NCBI RefSeq assembly: GCF_050624435.1
Contig: NC_134530.1
Location: 143,322,721-143,386,720, forward strand
Origin: Tenrec ecaudatus
Taxonomy: Eukaryota > Chordata > Mammalia > Afrosoricida > Tenrecidae
Length of the DNA: 64,000 nucleotides
Direction: 5' to 3'
Under the pieces are notes generated by a model. It worked only from the letters and a program-made list of their open reading frames with translations, was not told where the DNA came from and made no database searches. The position numbers and the translations under genes are program-made. Positions within the stretch are counted from its first letter, which is position 1. The number at the start of each line of letters is the position of its first letter. Below, piece after piece: positions 1 through 10,500 of this stretch.

Positions 1-1440
1 ATAGGAATTTGTTGAACAATATTAGGGTCTGCCATTTTTTACCAACAACCCCCCCTCTCTTTTTAACCACAGGTTTTAGACTTACAAACGCCATTAATGC
101 ATTGCCTTTAAGGTTCCTTCGGAAGAAGCCCTAGTGGCACAGCGGGCACAGGATGAGTGGTTCATACACACAGGCTGTTAGGGGCAGTCCACGTCCCTTA
201 GAGATGGACAGCCATGGAAACCCCCAGGGGCAGTGCTGCTCTGTCCTTCAGCTTTCAAGAGATTACAGTGGAGCTTGGATATTTTTGTTAGTATAAAATA
301 ATGACTTGGTAATTGTTTCCTTGGCTTTTCTCAGTCCTGTCATTTTGGTGTTGAGCTGGGAAAGGGAAGTAACCACAAGATCAGTGGTCCAAATGCACTA
401 GCTGTTCTGCTCGCGGGTGAGTTTGAAGGGTGTGCTTCTGCTTGTATTTGACATCCTGAGAGGACTAAAGCTGCTCTCGGCGTGAGACCAGCTAACTGGT
501 TTGGAATATCTGGTGAAACAAGGAAAAAAAGTCCTGCCCCTCTCAAATCATTTAAGGTCTTCTCTTCTGAGGAGATGTAATTTTAACATTTTATAAACTT
601 GAAATATATGACTTAAAAGACTTGAATATTGATGAGCTTCTTGTTTAAGTCCTTGTTGCAAGCAAATGCAGTTTCAGACCACAATTCCTGCCATCTGAGC
701 TGACCCAAATCCCAATCTGCTCTGACTCCGCGGCCCTGGAGGAAAGAACTGAAGAGCATCATAGTGGTACCAAGGCTGTGAACCTTGATGAAAGCCGGCT
801 CCCCTGGAGCAGCTGGTGGGTTAGAACTGCCGGCCTTTCCAACAGCAACAGAGTGCTCCATTTTACAAAAGGTCTCCTGCCAAGGTTTAGAGCAGCTCTA
901 AACTTGGGGAGCCAAGTTCTTTGAAGTCTGTTCTTAGTGTGTAAGCTCTGCTGAAATCTTTTCCCCTTTGGGTGGTTCTGCTTATATTTGAAATACCAGT
1001 GACAGTTCAAGGGATTCCTACTTCTAAAGAAGTTTGGGCCGCCTATGCATTGCTAATTCAGCCGAGTTTCCTCCTGATACTCCTCCCGTGCAGGGCCCTT
1101 AATTGCCAGCAGCGCTGAGGAGACTGCAGTAGATGAATCAGACTGGTATCAACTGGTGAATGTATGACTGTGAACGTTCATCCTCTTATTTCAAAATACA
1201 AAACGCCATGCAAATGGTCATCAGCAACACACCACCAGGGTACAAGGCAAACGGACAGTCAAAGTGGTGGAAAGATGGCACTACATCCCGATTCTTAGCA
1301 CTATAGCTTTCCAAGTGCAAACAGGCTCAACAGTACTAGTTTCTAGAAGTTGAGACATTTCCCTGACATTTTAAAGGATAATCAAGTGGCAACTCGTCCA
1401 GGGCTAACAGACACAGTAGGCCTCATCTTGCACCAGTCTG
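1..1440. other. Intergenic region downstream of CFAP276
   Basis: Apart from the AfroSINE fragment at 752-872 and a weak one near 120-175, no gene or clear repeat is recognisable. Short open frames here lack codon structure or homology. Confidence 0.5.
752..872 (-). repeat. AfroSINE fragment (old)
   Basis: Reverse-oriented copy with CCAAGGCTGTGAACC and GGAGCAGCTGGTGGGTTAGAA. It is heavily diverged and lacks the 3' tail. Confidence 0.55.
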
Positions 1441-1446
1441 TTTAAT
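1441..1446 (-). terminator. Candidate poly(A) signal ATTAAA of CFAP276
   Basis: On the minus strand ATTAAA lies 54 nt past the stop codon. A GU-rich run (TGTGTCTGTT) follows about 35-50 nt further on, as expected for a downstream element. It would give a very short 3' UTR, which fits a compact ciliary mRNA. No canonical AATAAA was seen nearer. Confidence 0.5.
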
Positions 1447-1499
1447 GGAGGGGGGCAGCAGGCAGGGTGTGCCACTAGGATTCGCCAGAAGCCTCCAAG

Positions 1500-1570
1500 C
1501 TAGGTAGAGAAGAAGCCCCCATCGTTCTTTCGGGAGTAGCCTCCATTGGTGGCTGCGGTATGGGGGGACA
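1500..1570 (-). CDS. CFAP276: CFAP276 coding exon 5 and stop (residues 147-169)
   Basis: The exon is 71 nt. The acceptor CTTTCTCCAG supplies TG to complete the split Val codon. The exon then encodes SPHTAATNGGYSRKNDGGFFST and a TAG at 1500-1502, matching the conserved C-terminus and its position in the human protein. Confidence 0.95.
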
Positions 1571-4500
1571 CTGGAGAAAGGAGAAAGCAGTAAAGACCCT
1601 TAGTCTTTTTCGGGAAACTAATCACTGCCATTTGGGGGCACCACAGAGAGGGTTCTGGGAAGGCTTCATAAAACGGACAGGAGGTGGCGGTAGGTCTTCC
1701 CCTCACTAGTTTCTGCCCTTGTCTGCCCTTGTTGGAAGTTTTAGACCCCTAGACATAAGGCTAATTTGTTAGAAGCCTCGGAAACATCTGATCCACTTCC
1801 TAGCTCTGCTACTCTCTGGTATTAGGTACTCCAGTGTAGTCACCATTGTTACAAGCTCCTCCATCCCAGCTGGTGGCCTCAACTCCCAAGCTCCGGGGTC
1901 TAGTTAAAAGCATTTGTCCCCCCATCTGCCCAGCCAGTCTGCTAACAAACGCTTACCTATGGAACCCTGAGTGCTGTAGATGGACTCCTTCTTAGGGCTG
2001 ATCCACTGTCTGATGTTCATCATGGATGTGGGCGGGGGCTGTGGGGGAGAACGTAAGAAGTCTTCTGCGATCTTGGAGGTTCTAGAAGATGGTTGGGAGG
2101 AATCCATCAGAAAGGTGAGGAGGAAAGGTAGTTGCTTGTGATACCTCAAAAGTAAAGGAGCCAAAGGGGCTTTTCCCCTCCTTTTTGGAAAGAATTGGAG
2201 GTTTTATTTGTTTCGACCACTACGCATGACTGGAGGATTTTTGCTGATGGTAAGCAATGAAAATAGATGTTTTAAAAAATATATATGAAAGTTCGCATAC
2301 AAACTCCTGTCTACTTACTGCCATTTTCTGCCTCTGGCTAACACTTTACCTTTTGTGCTCTTGGTGGAAAACGCCGGTCTCAGCACTTACCTGCGGGTCT
2401 CCTGAGTGGTCTCCTGGTGCAGCAGGACCTCACTCTTATTCTTGAACGACCCGGTGTGGTGGTTGTACAAGGCTGTTAGGCGGAAATCCAGGTCATCCTT
2501 TGGTATCTGCCAAACCAAAAACCCAACCAGTCGCCATGGAGTCGAGTCCAACTTAGGCCAGCCTCATTTGCGTCAAACTAGAGGTGTGCTCAGGGGTTTC
2601 AGCAGCTCATTTCTCAGAGGTAGCTTTCCAGGGACCTGTGGGTACGCTAGAATGACCCAAACCCAACCCACTGCTATGGGCTCCGTTCAGACTCAGTGGA
2701 CCCTAGAAGACAGGGAACAGCAGCCTCTTTGGGTTCCTGAGACTTTAAATCACCACAGCGTCCTCTTTCTCCCAAGGAGCACCTGGGTGCGTTCAAAGCA
2801 CGGACTGGTGAGCAGCTCATGGTGTAACTCACCAGGCCTAAGTCTTGTCTACTCCATGCAGGATTTCTCAGAGGGCTGGCCCTCTGCGCCGCTCTAGCCA
2901 GGTGTTGGACTCTACGCTCCCCCAAAGCAGAGGGAGCCCTGAGCTACTCGCGTGCTTTCACACGAGGACGTGTCCATCCAGAGTTGTCTCTCTCCTGGGC
3001 TAAGGGTGGAGGGGGGGGGGGGGAGCTCTCGCTGGAATCATACTGCCCCTGACTTGGGCTCACAGATCTCACCTCACTGATAGTTATGTTCAGCCCAGGA
3101 AGTAATTTGCCAGGTAACTGCCTGGAGCGAATCCTAAAGCTCCTGACTTCCCAGAGGCCAGATGAATTGGATTTGGTAGGATCTTGGATTATGGTGGGGA
3201 CGAAAGATCCCAAAGCAGTCAGGGATGGGCTACCTTTCAAGAAAAGATATCACTGGGTCCTAAGTGTAGGGGAAATGGACAACACTTCAAGGCTAGGTAC
3301 CTTGGGATCATAAAAATAGACGTCCCGCCTTATGGAGCTGACTGTGGGAGTTGAACTGAGGTGGCTCCAGGGTTCCTGTTGCTGAGCAAGGTGAGTCGGG
3401 GTCTTATGTGGGGATTTCTGCAAAAGAGGAATCACATCCAAGACCTGGTTACCAGAGGGTTTGCTGATCCAGTAACCTCAGTCACGTCCACTTCTACTTC
3501 ATCTGACTTGATTTATTCTCAGAGGGAGACCTGCAAGGAGAAACAAGCTGTGGGTACCACTCACCAATCCTTTGATTATCCTGCGTTTGCAGTCTTTGAA
3601 TTGGCAATGACTACAGGGAAAGGGGCTGCATGGGGCAGGGCAGAGGGGCAGGGAGGAACGCTGATGCCTTGGGGAACAGATAGACCAGCTGAGAAGTAAA
3701 GAGGAGACGTCCCGCTGCAACTGAGTGAGAAAGCTGGAAGGAGATGCCTTGTTAGGGGAAAACCAGAACAAGTCATTCGGCCCGAGGGCCGTTCCCAGGA
3801 TGCCATAGCCAAGTTTGACTAGAAGGGAAGAGTTAGTTTGTAGGGATTGCGCCATATTATACTTGGGGGTGGGAGGGGAAGGGAGAGGATTTCCAAAAAG
3901 GGGCAGGCAGAGACCGGAGGATTAGGAGAGCGCAATGTCAGAATAGAGAAAGAGAATTTCATTCAGCAGGTCATTAAAGAAAGCAGGAAAGTCCAAGAAA
4001 ATCATCCACAGGACTAAAAAGTCTAAATCCCACAAGCATGAGTGGGGAAGGCACATAGATTTCTTCATTACACTCAAAATGCCAGGTGGTTCGCCACTGT
4101 CTCCCCAGTGCTTCACACCATGGCCTAGCACGGGGATGTGTTAAAATCGAAATATTGATTCAATCAATGGCTGAATTCCAGAGAGTAGAATTACAACCTA
4201 GCAGAAATCTCAACCTTATCCAATATTGTAACCCAAAGATGGCAAAATGCTGGGTGTGATTCAACTCACTGTTTAATTGAACCAGACCTGCCAGACACTG
4301 CTAGTCACCAAGGAAGATGAGAAACGAAAAAAATTAAACCAAAATAACAAATACAAACCTATTAGCTCTGGTGGAATAAAGCACTGCCTGGCCTTGCCCG
4401 GTCCTTACAATTGTGCTGGAGCCCTTTACAGCTGTAGTCGGTTTGGCCCTTCAGGCCTCAGTCTTGATGTGATGTGAATTCTTGTCTCTGCTTGTGGCCC

Positions 4501-7500
4501 AACTGAATTCTACCAACAACTTCCATCAGAAATTAGTCTTCATGTCCTCCCACAGCTATTTAGGTCTTCTGTCACAAGTGTTCAGTGTATCAAAGCTGTT
4601 CTTGCGATGTTCTGGACATTCAGGTGGGATAGGCGCAAGGTCATAGTTTGGCTCTTGTGGATTTGCTTTACTTTTCTTTAACATGAACTTGCAAATGAGT
4701 AATTGATGGTCTGTTCAACAGTCAGCACCTGGTCTCGTTTTAGCTGCTGATAATGAGCTTCTCCTTTGTGCCTTCCCACAAATGTAATCAATTTGATTTC
4801 TGTGAATTCCCTCTGGAGAGTCCATGTGTATTTTCTGTTGTTGAAAAGAGGTGTTTGCTATGAACAAGTCATTGGTTTTGCAAAATTCTATCCTGTGATC
4901 TCCAGCTCCATTTCTATCACCAAGTCTATATTTCCCAACTATTGTTCCTTCCTCTTTGTTTCCAACTTTTGCGTTCTAATCACCAGTAACTATCAGTGTG
5001 TCTTGATTGCATGTTTGATCATCATTCATGAAGGAAAAGGTCATTAAAAAGGAAAGAAAGAAAATATCAACGTGGATGTCAGAAGAGATTCTGAAACTTG
5101 CTCTTAATAGTAGAGTAGCCAAAACAAATGAAAGAAAGAATGAAGTCAAGGAGCTGAATAGAAGACTTTAAAGGACAGCTTGAGAAGACAAAGCCAAATA
5201 TTTTAAGAAAATGTGCAAGGACCTAGCATATCTAAAATTGAAAAAAAAATTCAAGAAAAAAATCCAAGCCTTGAGTTGCAATCTTGAAAGATTTTGTAGG
5301 CAAAATATGGAATTATGCAGGAAGCATAATGAGAAGATGGAAAGAATGCACAGAGCCATGTACCAAAAAGCAATAGTGGACAGTCCGTCATTTCCAAAGG
5401 TAGCATATGAGCAAGAACCAATGTTGCTGAAGGCAGAAGTTCAAACTACACTGAGATTATTAGCCACAAACAAGACTCCAGGAATTGACAGACTACCCAC
5501 TGAAATGTGCCAGCAAGCTGAAGAAGCACTGGAAGAACACACTCGGCTCTGCCAGGGAATTTGGAAGACTGCTGAAGAGATCCATATGTGTGCCCATTCC
5601 AAAGAAAGGTGCCCCAAAACAATGCTGAAACTATAGAACAATATCATTGATACTCACATGCAAGTAACATTTTACTTATGATCATCCAACAACACTTGCA
5701 GCAGTACATTGACAGGGAACTGCCATAAGTTCAAGTCAGATTCAGAAGAAGATGTGGAACAAAAGATATCATTGCGGATGTCAGATAGGTCTTGGCTGAA
5801 AGCAGAGAATACCAGAAAGATAGGTGTGGACCATAATAAACTATGGATGACCTTGAGAAGAACGGGAAATCCAGAACACTTCATTGTCCTCATGAGGAAC
5901 TTGCACATGGACCAGCAGGCAGTTATGTGAAGAGAATTGGGACAGAGTGCATGGTTTAAAATCAGGAAAGGTGTGCGTCAGGGTTGTAACTTCTCGCCAT
6001 ACTAGCTCGATCTGTGTGCTGGACAAACCATCAGAGAAGCTGGACTACGTGAAGAATGTGGCATCAGGATTAGAAGAAGGCTTCTTAACAACCTGCGACT
6101 GCAGATGACACAAGCTTGCTGGCTGCAGGCGAGGAGGATCTGAAGCACTTGCTGCTGAAGATCAAGGATTGCAGCCGTCAGCGTACAACTCAGTGTAAGA
6201 AAAACCAAAATCCTCACCATGTTACCAATAGGTAACTTCATGATAAATGGAGAAAAGGTTGAAGTTGTCAAGGATTTGGTCTTAGTTGGAATCACAATCA
6301 ATGCTCACGGAAGCAGCAGTCAAGAGATCAAAAGATGCATTGTATAAGGTAAATTTGCTGCAAAAGACCTCTTTGGAGTATTGAAGAGCAAGGACGTTCC
6401 TTTCAGGACTAAGCTGCACCTGGAATTCTTCATTACATCATATGCTTGCAAAAGTTGGACATCGAATAAGGAAGACTGACGAAGAATCAATGCACTTGAA
6501 TTGTGGTGCTGGAGAAGAATAGTAGAAGTACCATGGACTGCTTAAACGACAAACCAAACTGTATTGAAAGAAGGCCGGCCAGAGTGATCCTTAGACACAA
6601 GGATAGCGAGGCTTTGTGTTACATACTTTGGACATGTTGTCAAGAGAAGGTCATCATGTTTGGTAAGGCAGAAGAAAAAGGGGAGAGCCCTTAATGACAT
6701 GGATTCACCTCGTGGCTACATCAGTGGGCTCAGGCACAGGAACCATTGTGAGGAGGGCGCACGACCCTGCAGTGTTTCATTCTGTTGTGCATAGAGTCAA
6801 TATGGGTTGGAGCTGGCTCTGTGGCACCTGACAGCAACAACATGCCTGTGGTTATGATCCCATTTTAGAGGGAGTTCTCCACTATGCTAATAGGCAGGAT
6901 TAAGATGGGATGTGTTGAGTCTGTACCTCACTAAGGTGTGAGCCACGTCATCACCCTTTGTTCCCTTGGCCATATGGTCTACTGAAAGACAAAAACTATA
7001 CCTGTATCAAAGTTATTCCTCTGTTCATAAATGCCATCTTGAAAGCAGAAGTCCCAGGACCATCGGAAGAATCACCAGCAGAGCACATTGAAGCTCTCTG
7101 AAGTGGTGGAGGCTGAGACCAATGTCACTAGATGCTGCAGCACAGAGACCACAGGACAGATCAAATAAGCCAGGCCAAGACCAGCGGCTTAGGCATAGAG
7201 ACCATGAGATAAAACAGAGGAACAGTACCATGACTGTGTGTGTTAGTCTGGGTAGACTATAGACAAATTCATGGACACTCACGTGTAAAAGAAAGAGTTT
7301 TATATAAAAGAGTAATTGTATATTAAGAAAGCATCTCAGCCCAGTCCAGTTCAAGTTCATAAGTCCAATATTAGTCCATATGTCCCATACCAGTCTATAA
7401 ATTCTTTTCAGACTAACGCAACACATGCAATGATGCTGAATGCAAAAAGATCATAGGCCAGTGGGTGGGAAGTCTTGTGGATCCAGTGGTGGTAGAAGCA

Positions 7501-10500
7501 TCTCAGTGCTGGGATGGGTCTCCATGTAGCTGCTCAAGCTCCAGGCTCTGGCTGCATCAGTGTAGCTCCATGAGGCTCATCATCAGTAATGTCTCTCAGG
7601 GAGTGAGTGTGTGTCCCGCCTCCAGCGAGCTATTTATCTTTTTAGCGCCTCCAAATGAGGTCATCAAGCTACGACCTGATTGACAGGCTAAACTCTACCC
7701 CTTGAGACTCTAAAATCTCAAATTGACAACAGATTATGTAACCACCACACTATGAGACAATGAGTGTGTGCTCCCTGGCTTTCTGGCCAGGCTGGCTTTC
7801 TGGCACATGGAGACAGAGACCAAGGGACCACATAGTGAAGAAGCTGAAGACCAGAGATTTGTCTACTGGCTGAGGAGAGGTGTTGCTGTGGACCAATGGC
7901 TGTATCCTTACTGTTACTGATCCTGATATGTAAAACCCTGTTAGCTTCCCTAATAAACCCCCTTAACTGTGCGTATTGTCTGTGAGTTCTGTGTGACCAT
8001 TGCAGTGAATTCTCAAACCCAACAGAAAAGTAGCATATCATGTCCGAATTGGAAGGTGGAGAGATGTCAGATTTCTGCCTTGGACAGATGTGGAGCTGGG
8101 GTCTCTTCCCTGGTGTAGTCAGATGTGCCCACTGCACCATTTCTGCATCATTGTTGTACCACTATGCCAGGTGGTCACATTGAGCATCTCCCTCTTTTTT
8201 GCTGTCCCTCTCTTAAGCATAATGTCCTTTTCCTCGTCTCACCCGGTAGCAAGTCCAAAGTATGTAAGACGAAGTCTCAACCTCTAAGCAGCCTTCTGGC
8301 TGACTTCCTCCAAGAACATTAGGTTGCTCTGGGCGTCCATGGTACTTCCGTCACCATCATCATCATTCAGAGGTCTCCGTTCTTCAGTCTCCCTGACACG
8401 TTGCCAGCTTTTGTGTGCATATGAGGGGATTGAAAAGACAATGGCACACACCGCAGAATGACATCTTTGCTCTTTAACACGTTAAAGAGGTCTTGTGCAG
8501 CAGATTGTCCCAATACAATAAGTCACTTGATCTCTAGACTCCTGCTTCCATGATCATTAAGTGTGGACCCAAGTAAAATTAAATCCTTGACCACGTCAGG
8601 CTTTTCTCCATTTCTCATGATGTGAACTATTGTTCCAGCTTTGAGGATTTTTGTTTGCTTTGCATTGAGTTGCCATCCATACTGAAGGCTGAACTCTGGT
8701 CTTCAGCAGTAAGTGCTTCAAGTTCTGTTTCTACAAAAAAGCGTGTGTCACCAGCACATTGCAGATTATTAATGAGCCTTCCTCCCATCCTGATGACGTG
8801 TACGCATTGGCTCGACTATCTTTTGATGTGGCCTGGGGAGCTCTCACTTGCCCTCTCCCTCCTCTGTGGATCCAGCTCCTCTCGGTTTTCCTCCGGTGTT
8901 CCTTTTCAGCTGCCCTCTTAGTTCTGCTTTCTTTCTGTGCTCCAGTGTGTATGTGTGTGTGAGAGAGAGAGCGAGAACAGAGGAGAAGAGGCATTCTTCT
9001 GTATTCTGGCTTGTTTTTCCTACCCCCACTCTTCCTTGGATGCCTCAATTCAGTGACTCTTACTCATCAGGTCTTCAGATATTTGTAAGTTACCTCGACT
9101 TACCTCTCCCTCAGGTCCATATCCAATCAGACCATCCTCCCCTGTGCATGTTTCTCTATTGACTCCTTGTTGTCACCACCCCTGCCACTGCTTTTATTCT
9201 TCTTCCTGGAGCTTGTGGATCCTGCTGGCTTGACTCCCATTCCACTCAAGCCACTGCGCTTTCTAAAGCACTCAGCTCATGGAGTCACACCAGCGTTCAA
9301 AATGGCCCAGGGTCCCCCAGCACACCCAGGAGGAAAGGCTAGTTCACTAGCCTGGTATACACAGCGCAGCCAGCCTGCCAAGGTGCAGCCTCAGCTCATT
9401 TCTCCAGCCTCACTCTCTCCACGTCAGGCCTGCACCTCAGCCATTCTGCCTCCTGCTCTCCCTCTGCATGTACATGCACCTGCTGCTGCTTTTACCTTGA
9501 ATGTCTTGTTCCTCCTAACTCACATCTCACCCTCTTGCTCACCTGGTCCAGTCAGCTCATATTTAGATGTGAGACGTCACCTGCTTTGGGAAAGGAAGCT
9601 TTTCCTCGAAAGTCCTGGCTCTCATGGCACCACTGGTACAACTCTGCTACCACACATGAGCTATTGCTACCACACATGAGCTATGGCTACCACACATGAG
9701 CTATTGTAAACATTTTTGCTGACCCTGTTGTTGGTTCATCTTTTCTACTAGAGTTCTTTGATAGCAGAAAAAAAATTCATTGCCACTGAATCTATTCCAA
9801 ATGTATAGCCCCTATAGGATAGGATAGAACTGCCCCTGTGGGTTTCTGATATGACAGTAACTTTACGAGAGTAGAAAGTCTCATCTTTCTTCCAAGGAGT
9901 AGAATTTGGTTTAGAACTGCTGACCTGACCTTGCAGTTCAAAGCCCAATGCTTAACCACTACACCATCAGGGTTCCTCTTAAAGTCAGACGCTGTATTTA
10001 TCTAAATAGCCTAGTGCTTTGCAGAATGACATATAGGAAATGTTTATTCAATATATGAAAACTCTTTTACTTTCTTAAGTCAAATAAATAACGACTATTT
10101 CATCCAGCTTATTTTGCACTTCAAACATCGAAACACTTATACCAGAGGGGAAAAAAGTAGTCTAACATCCCAGCTCCTTGACCAAACTCACGCAACACAT
10201 GTACAGGCACACACGCGGACACATCCTGGGATTAATTGGAAGCTAGAGATGGTGTGCACACAGACATTCATTACATGATTAGGATGCAAGAATGCCTTGC
10301 TCTTGTAAACGTGGGCTCCGCGTCCCTCTGCTCAAAAGCACCGCTGAAAACGACCTGAACGTGGGAACCTGGAACCACCGAGCAAGCGGACTGCTCTGAT
10401 TCAAGTGATCTCATTAGAGAACGTCTCTAACCAAGCAGTATTATACCTGGGAAGCCTGCCGTTTTCCCAAGTAGGAGTTATCGTTATCCAACAGAGGGGG

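Noticed and set aside
2406-2897. 163-codon plus-strand frame
   Set aside because: Antisense shadow of CFAP276 exon 3 and the adjoining AfroSINE.
5211-5636. 141-codon frame resembling reverse transcriptase
   Set aside because: A relic of RTE flanked by frameshifts and stops, so it is annotated as part of the LINE rather than as a gene.
9647-9706. Three 20-bp repeats as a CRISPR-like array
   Set aside because: The units are directly tandem without spacers and the host is a mammal.
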